A stretch of DNA of 64,000 nucleotides from Sweltsa coloradensis. Its lineage: Eukaryota > Arthropoda > Insecta > Plecoptera > Chloroperlidae. Shown here piece after piece: positions 46,601-56,752 of this stretch; the first letter of the stretch is position 1; each line of letters begins with the position of its first letter. The translations under genes and the position numbers were made by a program. The notes beneath the pieces are model-generated. The model saw only the letters and a list, made by a program, of their open reading frames with translations, was not told the origin of the DNA and made no database searches. The stretch is taken from positions 124,001-188,000 of the forward strand of contig JAMZAV010000971.1 of NCBI GenBank assembly GCA_024449915.1, in the 5' to 3' direction.

Positions 46601-49600
46601 GCTGGGAGGCTTCCAAATGAAGGTTTAAATAATATAAGCCTTATACAAGAATAAAATCAACAAGTAACTATAGCTACTTGACAATGATCGACTACATTGT
46701 TTACAAAAAGCAAGTCTTTGGACCACTATAGATATTTTACATTCTACCATAGAAATTAAATCAACTTTGATAAAATTATTATATATTTTAACAAATAATT
46801 TTGCAATGGAACTTGAAAAAGTAATGAGATCCCACACACAACAAAAACTTGTAAAAATACAGCCAAACCTTACACACTAAAAGAAATTAGATCTAAAAAA
46901 GGGCCAAACTCATCTACCCTTCCACATTTGCGCATTCTTAATTCATAAACGTACAGTGTCCCGTAACAGCATCCTTGAAAAGCTTGGCAAAATAGAATTT
47001 GCATGATATTACGTTTAAATTAATTAGAAAAAAAGAACTTGATAACTATTACGTTTAAATTATAATTGCAAATTCTATTTTGCCAAGCTTTTCAAGGATG
47101 CTGTTACGGGACACTGTACGTTTATGAATTAACAATGCGCAAATGTGGAAGGGTAGATAAGCTTGGCCCTTTTTTAGATCTCATTTCTTTTGAGTGTGTA
47201 AGGTTTGGCTGTATTTTTACAAGTTTTTGTTATGGTGTCACTTTAACTGTAATGTGTGGTGGTCTGTAGGCCTGTGCTGGAGACGCAGTGTGCCACACAC
47301 CCATGCATTTGACACTCAGCGTGGCAACCACGGTGCTACAAAGGATAGTTTGTACCGTTGTGACCTCACATTTCTTCCACAATGCTTTGCGCGCGATAAA
47401 GTACACGATGGTGATTCAGATATTCGTCGAATAAATTCACAACGTAGGTTATGTTATATGACGATGAACATTTTTTTAAATTTACAAAATTATTACTTTA
47501 TTTTTCCGATTAATTTTATTATTATTGCTTAATTGTAGTACATGAACATAACGCCTAAAGAAACGGTTGGTTATCAGTTTATTTGTTTTACAAACAGTTA
47601 ATGTATATAATGACGGATGCTTCAATAGAATCATGCCCACAGTTAAAAAAGCATCCAGATATCTTGAAGACTTAAATTAACTCATGTTGGCTGTTGCCAT
47701 TAGTTACGGAGTATCCTAACAGATGGCAAAATCTTCATATTGATTTCTTGCATTTAAAGTTCTATATTAGACTATCTGTATTATTTTTCAACTTTTGGCA
47801 TGGTTCCATTATGGAAATCAATTGTACATAATATGAAAGTATTTCCCGATTAATGAAATTTGAGAAATGATTCCATTAATAAATTAGATTAGTTCCAAAA
47901 CTTAAAACACACTAAATTTTTCTTATTGTTGGCAACCAGAACAGCAGTACAGACTTGGAACCAATTTATAGCCGTTTGACACACTGTGAATTTATTTATT
48001 TACTAATTGTTTTTCTGTATTTTTCTCGCCAAGAGAGATGGCTAGGCTATTGTATGGCACAATGTCCTCTTTAGCCTTAAGGGTAGTTGGGAAGTTTGGC
48101 CAGTAGGGTTCTGATGGAGAAATTGTTTTTCAAACTCCTTTCATACCTGGAAAGAAAAAAAAAACAGTACAATATTATTATTTGAACTCTGAAACAGCAA
48201 CATTATAAAATACAAATTAGGAATAAGGATACCATAGATTATGTTCAAAATACATGGGTAAGAGAGTGCCTTAATCTTAACAAAAGCTACTTAATCAACA
48301 GAGAGTGGAAAAAAATACAAAATAATATAATTCATCGAGTGTTGATCATTTTGGTGGAGGTGCCGGGTAAGCTAAGCTCTTAAAAAAAGGTTCGTTGCCT
48401 GTTCGCGCGTACAGTTGTGTTGTAGCGACCAAGAAACGAACTTTCAAACTTTCTATGGAACTATCCACTCCCCCCTTACCTCCAGGCTCATCAAAACCAT
48501 AGGCCCTCTATCATCCTTGTAGAAGGGTAACCGCATGTCAATCGGTCGTTTTTTCTCGTGAGACGTTACACGCGCTCAGACGGACGGTCAGGCAGACAAT
48601 TTATGCTGCGTATTGAGAGCTTTGCTCCCTGATTTTTAATAGACATTATAGAGTTATGTTTTAAATCTATGCAAAATAAACTATTATATAAAAGCATAAA
48701 CAGCAGCACAAACAGCTACTCCAATCTTGAAAACATTTTCAGGCGACCTTTGAAATCTCTGAACTTATATCTGCCGCGTTTTGGGTACAATCGAAGAAAT
48801 ATACTTTTCATAAAAATCGTAACTTATGATTTTTACGATGTGACGTAAGTCTTGTCTGTTCGCGCTCTACAGGATAAATATTCTGTATAATATATACTCT
48901 GATCTTGGAGAGATTTCAGAAAACCTTCGAAATCTACTAACTCAGGTAGATAATCCTGTCCCTGGCCATAAGACCCGTAGGAATTTCGACCTCGATGGAA
49001 TTTTTCTTCTGATCCTGTTAGGGTATGCCTTAGAGATAAAAAAAATCTTGGGTAGACATCTGGCATTCCGGGCCTAAGTTTTTTAGACGCCATCTTGTTT
49101 TGGGCATATACATATAGTACACGCTCTAGGTTTTCATACATTTTCTATACTTTTGATTATAGCTGTAATAAATCTGACGTTATATTTGGATTCTTCATAA
49201 AATTTCAAATAAAATAATACTAATTTGGTTTTCCTGGGTACATTGTGGGATTATTTTTAGGGAATTACATATTATTAGTCCTGCATATAGGTGCACTAAT
49301 ACACACATACAATCCCTGACCATAAGACAGTCACACGTTTAGGTACAACCAATAACATATTTCTCATTAAAATCGCACTACTACGATTTTTGTAATGTTC
49401 TTGTGCAGGGAGATAGTAGAGATAGATAGGCCGAATAAGCTCATCCATCAACGGGGCTATAAAAAGTGTTCGTGAAAAAGTGATGATGACAAAGGCAGTC
49501 CCCTACGATTTCACGTCAATTTATTTAACAACTAACCAAACATTTCAATGGGGTATCTCTGTCTTTTGTAATAAAGCAGGGGGGGGGGGACCGTATGAAT

Positions 49601-52600
49601 ATGTCACTGATCACCTCCCATCACGCAGGTGTAATTAGTGCATCCATTACTCAAAGTTTTTTCGGAACTTTCACTTTCTATTCTTGGCAATGTTTATTGC
49701 CACCACCACCGCCACCCACCACCACCACCACCGAAGCGTCCGTTACCCTCATCATTAAGACTTAAAGTGATCAGTCGTTGGGCTTTGGCCCTGTAGAGCC
49801 ACTGTAACAGTGAGTTGACTACGGTCTGACAACGTAGTTCATTTCATATAACCCACTTGCAATATTTGTGTACTCGAATTACAATTTGACAAATCACAAA
49901 TCTAAAAAAATTCAAATTTAGATTTTAAGTTGGAACCCACTCATAAAAATGCGCTCACTAGTGTATTCAGAACCGGCGAAAATCGTTATAAACCAGTCTT
50001 CGAAAAAATTTAGGCCTGTTCAAAACTACAAATTTTAACGGGGAAAATTCAACATCTCTAGAACCAAAGCCCGAGTGAAAAACCGTTCCAAATTTTGAAA
50101 ACAATCATATTATCAATAAGCGATCAATTAGTGTGGCTCGTTGGTCTTGTTGTTAGCGTATCTGCTTCCAATGCAGAAGGTCCAGGGTTCGATTCCCGCA
50201 AAGTCAGAAGTTTTTTAACTTCTGATTTGAACATAAGTCCATCAGTTCTTGTCTTAGGAGGTTGTAAACGAGGACTTTGGAGCCGTCCTATAGCAACGAA
50301 GCACATAATAAATTCAGAGTTGTTCTGAATCGGCCTTGTTGATTCTGGCGTTGATCCGCGGGTGTTCGCACTGTCCATACTACTGATTGCTATATTTCCT
50401 ATTAAAAATATCGATCTTTGGTTGGTTATCGGTCACTCGTCGATTGCGTTGGGGCCTACAAGGTAGGCTTAGTCGCTTTGATTTACTGTCCCCCACTGAA
50501 AATCAGTTATATAACTGAGTGGGTAGACTCTAAATCCAATTTATCTATTTATTTGTTTAAAAATCAGTTCATTTTTCAATTTTCGTACTTGTTATAGTTA
50601 GTCGTTCCATGTTTTTTTTTCTCTCTACCAGACTAACAATAAAAATCGTTTTTTCTTTGAGTTTGAAATATTTCAAGTTGACCAGGATGGCGCGGAGCCG
50701 AGTTTAAGCGGATTAGCTTTCTGTTTGTTTTTTGTTTTGTTTTTTTTTGGGGGGGGGGGGGTGAACGGTTTATAACATCGTTATCATATTTCACACGAAC
50801 GTTAATAAAGAATCAATCTATGAGATCCAGTACTCAAATTTCTACATTATTAACCCATTGTTTTTTAATAAAAAAATCATGAAATCTTTGTAATTTACTA
50901 CATTTTAGTCAACTTCGGGAATTTATTCCAAGTTTACAGATTTTTATAACGCAAATTTTCAAACAAGATATCAACGTTTAAATCGATGTGAACGCACAAG
51001 TTTATTTGGTGAATCGTAAGATAAGCGGTTTGATGGGAATTTCTTGAAATGACATCCATGTTTTGGATTTCTAATTTTCTCACGTTTTGGACTTAGGTCT
51101 CGCAATGGACCTTCGTTAGACTTATCTTCTGCAGCCAAGTTTGGATATCATTATAAAAGTACTTAATTAACATTTATGTAAAATTTGGTAATGATATTAC
51201 CAACCGTTCAGCAGAAATCATCAACACCTGAGTGCGCGCATTTGAATAATTGATGCTCAGCCCTTAAACATCGCACTTTTAATCATTTTTCCACTTTCCT
51301 ATGGTTTTATTTTAACTTGTTGTGACAGCATCCACTTTCCATAGTATCTTACTATGTTATATATAGTTAACCTATTACTAGAACGCTTCGCAAACGCTCT
51401 TTCCAGTCGCGTTGATGGATGAGCGTTTTTGGTTGACAGAGAAGACCGAAACCGAAACGCGCGCCTCATCGTGCCAGGCGCGGAGAGGGTGCGGAGCCTC
51501 AAGGTCATATCGATCTCTTGTTGCCTTTAAAAGTAAGATTTTTTATGAAAAAATTCATAGATTTCGAAAGTGTCCTAAAAATTTCAGCACGATCTGAGTA
51601 GCTGTTAGTCCAGTATAGAGCACGAACAAACAGACAAAAAAAGTAAAAACACACCTGAGCTATTTTTATCATGGTAGCGAAATAATTGAAGTCTTAGCTG
51701 CCGCTATTAGATGAGATATCAAATATATTTTGTACCCTTGCTATAATAACCATCGATTACATGTCTATGTATGTTTCAACAGGTTGGAAGTGACTTCCTG
51801 AGTTACCTAAAACAACTGAAGACACAAAATGCAGAAATACAGAGTCAGGTTTGTTCCTTTTTACTTTTAACAAATTAACAATAAGAGCAATGCATGTCCA
51901 TGTGTATTACTTACTAGGAAAACGCCGCGTTGTTGGATGAGCGTAATTGGTGCATTGAGCTGCCACGTGTTTTGCAGATTTTCTGTTGTTCTGTGAAATA
52001 ATTATTACTAAGTAGAATTTTTTTAAATTAAATTAAATTAAATAAAAAATTAACTTTATATTTTTATTAATTTTTGAAAAAATGAAAAATCGTAACAATG
52101 CGATTTTCATAAGAAATAATTATTCGAATGCGCTCAAATTTTACACGAATATATAAATTCATAAAATTAAGGTTCTGTGAAAACATCATTACAATAGGAT
52201 AAAGCATGTAGGTGTTATAAGTCAAAGAATTGTTTTTTAAATCGAAAAAAATTGTAAAATTGCGATTTTCATGAGAAATAATTTTCCGATTGCGCTCAAA
52301 AACGTGGCAGTTCTAAGTTCAGAGATTTCGAAGGCCTCCAGAAAATTTCATCGCAATTGGAGTATCGGTTTAGCCGGAATCGTGTTAACAAACACACAAA
52401 AATACATACAGAAAAAAAAACATTCCGGATTTTTTTCTCCGGTGTAGTGACATGGAATCTTCGCTTCGCTCGCTACGCTCATCCAATTAAAATAGCTATA
52501 TAGACTAAATTCCTTATTTAAAGCTTCATCCGGGAAACATTTAAGATTGGATTTAATTATTAATAAGGTATATGCAAGAAAATTCCAAAACGCTTCATTA

Positions 52601-55479
52601 TAATGCACGTTTCACGATGTTTTCTTAATACTAAACACGAACACTAGTCCACTGTAAACAAATTTGAAAATATTTTATACTAGGAAAACGCTTAAGTCCC
52701 GCCGCGTTGTTGGATGAGCGTATATGGTGCATTGACCTGCCATGTGTTACGCGGATTTTCTGTTATTCTGTGAAAAAATTAATACTTAGTCGAAGATTTT
52801 TTTAAATTAAATTAAATTAAATTAAATAAAAAATTAACTTAATTTTTAAATTAAATTTAAAAAAAATTGTAATTAATTGTAATTTTAAAAAAAGAAAAAA
52901 ATCGTAAAATTGCAATTTTCATAAGAAATAATTATTCGATTGCGCTCAAATTTAAAAAGAATATATTAATTCATGAAATTAAGGTTCTGTGAAAAAATCA
53001 TTACAATCGGATAAAGCATGTAGGTGTTATAAGTCGAAAAAATGTTTTAAAAATCGAAAAAATCGTAAAATTGCGTTTTTTATGAGAAAAAATTTCCCGA
53101 TTGCGCTCAAAAACGTGGCAGTTCTAAGTTCAGAGATTTCTAAGGCCTCCATAAAATTTCATTGCAATCGGAGTATCGGTTTAGCCGGAATCGTGTTAAC
53201 AAACACACAAAAATACAAACAGAAAAAGAAAAAAGAAGAAAAAAAAACTTTCCGGATTTTTTTCTCCAGTGTAGTGAAATGGAATCTTCGCTTCGCTCGC
53301 TACGATCATCCAAAAATTCGTTAAAATAAAAAAATCAACTCTTATTTATGTTTGAAACTGTCTTAATGACGAACGTGCTCTGAACTCTGATTGAACTTCA
53401 GAGGTCTCAAAATTGATTGATGTCATCGGAAAAAATCTGTGAAGTGCTGATTGAGGTGTTAGTTTGGTACACAACCGATGTGTAAAAACAAAACTAATAT
53501 ATTTTTATCATTAAATTCATCCAGGAGAACGTGAAGATAATAATATACAAATAGGCCCACAACCTACAACCATTACTCTACAAACTATATGATTTAATTT
53601 TGCATCGACCAATCACACAACAATCACGACATAAATGTATTTATGTGGCCACACGTGCTAAAGAATAAAAATTTAACATTAGTCTTTTTGGAAATCTTTA
53701 ATGGCAATATTGACTGCTGAAACTCTTTATGAACAATTGCCCTATTGCCTAAGTTATCATATTTATTTTTACATATTATCAATAAACACAGATAATTACT
53801 GACTTTTCCACAATCACTTGAGGAAAAATTCATTAATTTTCCTTCCATGTATTGAAGGTGAAATAAATCAACGCAGACTGGTATCGTAATTCGTGTGGGT
53901 TTATTTCTAAAAATCCGTGCAGATTAACCCAATAATATTTTATGTTTCGTTTTAGTTGGAGCAGTTTCAGAAAGCGGTTTGCATGGACCCTCCGCATATC
54001 AGCCTGGGAGGGTATGTTGTAATCAACAGAGAATTGCTTATATCGGTGAGTGACCCTTATATAGCTTTTATATTGATTGACATCGGTTATTAGTGAAGTA
54101 GACGTTAACCATACACCGAACATGAGGGAAGCAATATTCAAAATCAAGATAGTTTCGATAAAAAAAAGAACAAATAGAAGAGGGTTCATAGTTGTAAATA
54201 AATTAGTTTACAAACATTGCCCATTCTTCATTTAAAGTGTGGATTACAACTCAAGTGCATTAAATTTTACTATTGAATTTTATTTACCACAAAAGTCTTT
54301 GAAACGTCAAAACTTTTTATGATTTTACCTGCCCCATACATGCACGTTGTTGAGTGAAATTACAAAATAAGTTTTGTGTGAATGCAGAAAATGTTATTAT
54401 TATGAATTTGCGGTAATGCACAACAACAGAAGTTTGCTTATTTTCAGTGTGCTACGGCAAACAATAAGCAGCAATGTTTACAAGCGTTGTAATAGTGTCC
54501 ATTTTTTCAAAATGAGGTTATTGGGTGGACTTCATATTATGCATTATTTCATCGTATTACAGTTTATTACAAAACATTTTTACAATACTTGAAGGAAACG
54601 TTTAATGTATACTATTTATCAGTTGTTCCCTGAAGTGGTGAATAAATAGATCCATTTTGGTGGAGGTGCCGGGTTAGGGAAACAAATGTAGACTTGCGAG
54701 TTGTTATTAATATACCTCGGGCTATTATGATGGCGATTCAGAGTTCAAACAGGAACGAGCTACACGATACTTTATGGCATACAACATTTGTAACGCCTGC
54801 TTAGCAGCAGATGCAATTTAAATTCAGCATACAGCATAGCATGTGTTAGGTAATTTATATGAAAAAGTGTAGGCATACTTAGAAATATTTGAGGGAGATA
54901 TAGTAGTGGTATTCCAGGTTTATTCTAGGATTGTAGACACACCGATGTGAGATGTATCAAAATTAGGTATTCTGGATGAGACTCTTTCCCCGAACCATCA
55001 AGGATAAACAACTTTCATTACTTATTTTTATAAAATAATACATTTTATTTTTACTAAGAAACACAGCTTGAGAAAGACTTAACCAGGAAAGATGATGGGA
55101 AGAAAGAAAAATATGGTAACAACCATGGTAGAGGTCCCTGAGAAAGAAAAAGTAAAGAGGAAGAAAGTGAAGAAAATAAAAGAGAGGAAGAAAAAGATGA
55201 TGTGGGGAAGCGTCAGGCACATAATATACATTTAAGAAAAAGATAAATCCCTGGGACCAAAAATGTAGTGGAACCTCCCACCATTACCAGACCAAAGTTG
55301 AAATAGGGTTAGATTTTGATTGATTATTAACATTATATTCCACTAAGAACATGCTCTTTTTTCAGTTCCTTGCAACTATGGTGACATACCTTGTAGTATT
55401 GCTACAATTCAAGGCTGGCGAAGTTACAGTACCTGGCTCAAAAGCGGGTAACGACTCCCTCTCGACACTCGCACCATAA
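34393..55479 (+). CDS. GRL gene C, gustatory-receptor-like 7TM protein (7 exons)
   Basis: Joined exons 34393-34648, 37277-37530, 38457-38714, 45250-45534, 51783-51848, 53956-54045 and 55366-55479 give 440 codons plus TAA. Exon lengths and intron phases equal those of gene B, and no frameshift or premature stop is seen. Seven hydrophobic segments and the TM7 signature TYLVVLLQF are present. By hand count about 24 residues differ from B: one in exon 1, two in exon 2, six in exon 3, twelve in exon 4, three in exon 5 and none in exons 6-7. The B sequon in the TM5-TM6 loop is absent, replaced by CDKGTNE. Introns 3 and 4 (about 6.5 and 6.2 kb) are expanded by transposons. Ligand and expression cannot be inferred. 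Confidence 0.86.
35223..36533 (+). mobile_element. 590-bp-type element interrupted by Helitron-like copy
   Basis: Copy of the element at 16338, split by the insertion at 35312-36088. Its right end is truncated after cgcgcatttgag. Confidence 0.5.
35312..36088 (+). mobile_element. Helitron-like element, interior type I variant
   Basis: Starts TTGGATGAGCGTAGCGAGCG and ends GCGTTTGCGAAGCTTCCTAG in GRL C intron 1. Flanks aacgttaa and taaagaa join exactly at 50801-50815 (aacgttaataaagaa), an empty site with no target duplication. Confidence 0.85.
36779..36834 (+). repeat. SINE 3' body fragment
   Basis: Paralogue of 17190-17233 (cacctacgggagtgtttccc, gagaaata). Confidence 0.5.
36900..37060. mobile_element. 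Harbinger-like MITE (161 bp)
   Basis: Inverted ends GGTTTGTTCGTTCG and CGAACGAACAGACC. Gene B reads ctttattgttcc where C has ctttataa-element-tattgttcc, consistent with a short TA-rich target duplication. An extra direct copy of the end (ggtccgttcgttcg) lies inside at about 36951. Confidence 0.65.
37119..37205 (+). repeat. tRNA-derived SINE
   Basis: Complete head with tggtctagttggctaaggcg, anticodon stem CCTAC/GTGGG and B-box GGGTTCGAACCCC. It is followed by ttttttaatttctgaattgt. Paralogue of 17349. Confidence 0.6.
37277..37530 (+). CDS. GRL gene C exon 2
   Basis: 254 bases, TM1 and TM2, acceptor tgtttttcag, donor CAG|GTATGT. There are two amino-acid differences from gene B (Asp to Asn in the first extracellular loop, Val to Ile after TM2) and about six synonymous differences. 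Confidence 0.85.
37683..37713 (-). mobile_element. Helitron-like end remnant
   Basis: Only cttcacttcgctcgatacgctcatccaa-type end sequence remains, at the position where gene B has the full copy at 17917. An internal deletion in gene C is likely. Confidence 0.55.
37791..38265 (-). mobile_element. Helitron-like element, interior type I, truncated
   Basis: Begins ctatgaagcttcgcaaacgc and breaks off after tttcgaaggcctccagg, lacking the TTGGATGAGC end. Confidence 0.6.
38457..38714 (+). CDS. GRL gene C exon 3
   Basis: 258 bases, TM3 and TM4, acceptor acattcccag, donor GAG|GTAAAC. A Helitron-like copy starts only about 20 bases after the donor, at 38734. Confidence 0.85.
38734..39242 (-). mobile_element. 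Helitron-like element, interior type II, diverged
   Basis: Starts 20 bases after the exon-3 donor of GRL C and ends CTTCGCACATCCAA. Contains a poly-G tract at about 39187. Gene B lacks it. Confidence 0.6.
39289..40053 (-). mobile_element. Helitron-like element, interior type II
   Basis: CTAGGAAAACGCTAAAGTCC to CTTCGCTCATCCAA. The interior has two repeats with ccacccgtttggtcagaatt. Gene B has ttaaatgaaaaaca here without it. Confidence 0.75.
40314..41056 (-). mobile_element. Helitron-like element, interior type II
   Basis: CTAGGAAAACGC to GCTACGCTCATACAA in GRL C intron 3. Absent from gene B. Confidence 0.75.
41077..42001 (-). mobile_element. Helitron-like element, interior type II (three internal units)
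   Basis: CTAGGAAAACGC to CTTCGCTCATCCAA, with one more internal repeat unit than its neighbours. Absent from gene B. Confidence 0.75.
42042..42110 (-). repeat. tRNA-derived SINE fragment
   Basis: Paralogue of 21650; B-box-like aaggttcgatacc on the minus strand. Confidence 0.45.
42167..43105 (-). mobile_element. Helitron-like type I fragment interrupted by a type II copy
   Basis: Type I sequence 42167-42296 continues at 43072-43105 (ttaaattaaataaaa) on the other side of a nested copy. The join gattattttaaa/ttaaatta is A|T. Confidence 0.7.
42297..43071 (-). mobile_element. Helitron-like element, interior type II, nested
   Basis: CTAGGAAAACGC to CTTCGCTCATCCAA, inserted in the type I copy. 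Confidence 0.75.
43106..43887 (-). mobile_element. Helitron-like element, interior type II
   Basis: CTAGGAAAACGC to CTTCGCTCATCCAA, abutting the interrupted type I fragment. Confidence 0.75.
43896..44676 (-). mobile_element. Helitron-like element, interior type II
   Basis: CTAGGAAAACGC to CTTCGCTCATCCAA, only eight bases after the previous copy. Last of a head-to-tail run in GRL C intron 3. Confidence 0.75.
44681..44812 (-). repeat. tRNA-derived SINE
   Basis: Paralogue of 21822 with B-box cgggttcgataccc on the minus strand and the cacggcagtgtttcccg body. Confidence 0.55.
44863..45225 (+). repeat. Minisatellite, about 1.5 units, next to GRL C exon 4
   Basis: Same unit as in gene B intron 3, starting at about 44868 and 45103, the last again ending just before the exon-4 acceptor. 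It shows that expansion (in B) or contraction (in C) followed the duplication. Confidence 0.85.
45250..45534 (+). CDS. GRL gene C exon 4
   Basis: 285 bases, phase 0 at both ends. It encodes the charged cytoplasmic loop, TM5, the extracellular loop and TM6. The first 120 bases are identical to gene B. The remainder carries twelve replacements in about 57 codons, against about five silent changes. Confidence 0.85.
45655..46065 (+). mobile_element. LINE 3' fragment, paralogue of 24415
   Basis: GELVELLRRFVPAKTLIVI is fused by a deletion to KGNQYSKIQDMLDTLNWLS. It then continues to KIVRGELPGYLRK and STFYSGMRLYNKI. A (GAAT)n-type tail follows near 46195. Confidence 0.65.
46209..46840 (+). other. 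Insertion in GRL C intron 4, unassigned
   Basis: Not present in gene B. Contains a type II Helitron-like fragment at about 46495-46600 (ccgattctgaccaaacgggt-like) and otherwise unrecognised sequence. Confidence 0.4.
46841..47231. mobile_element. Foldback element (about 165-bp arms)
   Basis: Arms 46841-47010 and about 47062-47231 are inverted copies (acttgtaaaaatacagcc with its complement, aagcttggcaaaatagaatt with its complement), with a loop of about 50 bp. Only in gene C. Confidence 0.8.
48350..50130 (+). other. GRL C intron 4, middle
   Basis: Non-coding DNA absent from gene B. It contains the GGTGGAGGTGCCGGGT core at about 48354, degraded Helitron-like segments near 48720-48840 and 49320-49470, and a (CAC)n tract at about 49700-49735. 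No gene seen. Confidence 0.4.
49700..49735 (+). repeat. (CAC)n microsatellite
   Basis: Imperfect run of ccaccaccgccaccc-type triplets. Confidence 0.8.
50131..50205 (+). repeat. tRNA-derived SINE head (CCA by position)
   Basis: Anticodon stem TCTGC/GCAGA with loop TTCCAAT. B-box GGTTCGATTCCC. Weak acceptor and T-stems. The downstream agaagttttttaacttctg hairpin and non-tRNA body to about 50390 suggest a SINE. Confidence 0.5.
50689..51265 (+). mobile_element. 590-bp-type element, third copy
   Basis: Diverged copy in GRL C intron 4 with the same left end (ggcgcggagccgagttta), T/G tract and cgcgcatttga right portion. It shows that the segment is dispersed and not just intron 1 carried along by the gene duplication. 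Confidence 0.55.
51383..51715 (-). mobile_element. Helitron-like element, degenerate
   Basis: Left end gaacgcttcgcaaacgc..cgcgttgatggatgagcg. Right end diverged (ttgaagtcttagct). It lies about 70 bases upstream of GRL C exon 5. Confidence 0.5.
51783..51848 (+). CDS. GRL gene C exon 5 (66 bp)
   Basis: 22 codons, acceptor tttcaacag, donor CAG|GTTTGT. Three residues differ from gene B (His to Tyr, Met to Leu, Asn to Ser). Confidence 0.75.
51914..52487 (-). mobile_element. Helitron-like element, interior type I
   Basis: CTAGGAAAACGCCGCG to GCTCATCCAA, with a short deletion near the CTAG end, in GRL C intron 5. Gene B lacks it. Confidence 0.7.
52680..53313 (-). mobile_element. Helitron-like element, interior type I
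   Basis: CTAGGAAAACGC to TACGATCATCCAA. Gene B reads aatattttataaaacgcg where C has the element. Confidence 0.75.
53956..54045 (+). CDS. GRL gene C exon 6 (90 bp)
   Basis: 30 codons with the same protein sequence as gene B. The acceptor is tttcgttttag (TAG rather than CAG) and the donor is TCG|GTGAGT. Confidence 0.8.
54046..55365 (+). other. GRL C intron 6
   Basis: Paralogue of gene B intron 6, without the type III Helitron-like copy. The GGTGGAGGTGCCGGGT core is at 54659. A purine-rich tract near 55080-55200 gives a spurious Phe/Leu-rich minus-strand frame. Confidence 0.5.
55366..55479 (+). CDS. GRL gene C exon 7 (terminal, TYhhhhhQF)
   Basis: 37 codons plus TAA after acceptor gctcttttttcag. 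The protein is identical to gene B exon 7. It carries the TM7 signature and a 22-residue tail. Confidence 0.85.
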   Translation, partial: FLATMVTYLVVLLQFKAGEVTVPGSKAGNDSLSTLAP

Positions 55480-55507
55480 CCAAATAACATGCAACGCAAC
55501 AAGAGGA

Positions 55508-55513
55508 AATAAA
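55508..55513 (+). promoter_or_regulatory. poly(A) signal of GRL gene C
   Basis: AATAAA 28 bases after the stop. A second AATAAA overlaps at 55516-55521. Confidence 0.6.
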
Positions 55514-55825
55514 TCAATAAAAATAACAAATAAATTATAAGCAACTATTCACCAGGACAATGAAGAAGTAATAAGTGAATTAAAATTGATTCTCAAGTGT
55601 GGCAAAGTACTACTAATAATTAATACTACTTAATAGTATAGTATAAAAAATAGTATAGTAAATATATAGAAGTAAAAGTAATAATTACTTCCCCCACGAT
55701 TATCACAATATACTTGCAAAAATTACATGTATAATTTTATCCCTGTGCTGCTTGTAATATATGGAATGTATAGATGCATTACTAACAATGTGTTAACAAA
55801 CCAACAAATAAAAAGAATTTATGCT

Positions 55826-55898
55826 GTCTTCATTGCTCAGTTGGCAAGAGCATCTGCCCGGACAGCAGAGGTCCCGGGCTCAATTCCCAGTGGAGATA
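55826..55898 (+). tRNA. tRNA-like gene, anticodon GGA by position (paralogue)
   Basis: Duplicate of the tRNA-like sequence at 29593, downstream of gene C. Acceptor GTCTTCA pairs with TGGAGAT fully, T-stem CCGGG/CCCAG has 4 of 5 pairs, and a long T-run follows. It has the same C33 and GGA anticodon. Fold and terminator persist in both copies. Confidence 0.5.
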
Positions 55899-55941
55899 CT
55901 TTTTTTTCAATTTGTCTATAATACCGTTATTATATATATTA

Positions 55942-56706
55942 TTGGATGAGCGTAGCGAGCGAAGCGAAGATTCCATTTCACTACACTGGAGAAAAAAATC
56001 CGGAATGTTTTGTTTTTTTCTTTCTTTTTTTACATTTTTGTGTGTTTGTTAACACGATTCCGGCTAAACCGCTTCTCCAATCACGATGAAATTTTATGGA
56101 GGCCTTCGAAGTCTCTGAACTTAGAACTGCCACGTTTTTGAGCGCAATCGGAAAATTATTTCTCATTAAAATCGCAATTTTACCATTTTTTTTCGATTTT
56201 TACAAAATTTCTTCAGCTTATAACACCTACATGCTTTATCCGATTTAAATGATTTTTTCACAGAACCTTAATTTTATGAATTTAGGTATTCGTGTGAAAT
56301 TTGAGCTCAATCGAAAAACTATTTCTCATGAAAATCGAAATTTTACGTTTTATTCTTTTTTAAAACAATTCTTTGACTTAACACCTACATGCTTTATCCT
56401 ATTGAAATGATTTTTTTACAGAACCTTAATTTTATGAATTAATATATTCGTGTAAAATTTGTGCGCAATCGAATAATTATTTCTTATGAAAATTTCAATG
56501 TTACGATTTTTTCTTTTTTTAAAATTACGATTAATTAAAAAAAAAAATTAAGTTAATTTTTTTATTTAATTTAATTTAATTTAAAAAAATCTTCAACTTA
56601 GTAATGATTTTTTCACAGAACAGCAGAAAATCCACATAACACATGGCAGCTCTATGCACCAATTATGCTCATCCAACAACGCGGCGGGACTTAAGCGTTT
56701 TCCTAG
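55942..56706 (+). mobile_element. Helitron-like element, interior type I
   Basis: TTGGATGAGCGTAGCGAGCG to GCGTTTTCCTAG, about 40 bases after the tRNA-like sequence downstream of GRL C. Confidence 0.75.
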
Positions 56707-56752
56707 TTATATAACAGTTTTAACCTTAATTATGTATAATAATATATATGTG

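Noticed and set aside
48833..49141. 102-codon minus-strand frame with SLRHTLTGSEEKFHRGRN
   Set aside because: No domain recognised. It overlaps degraded transposon-like sequence.
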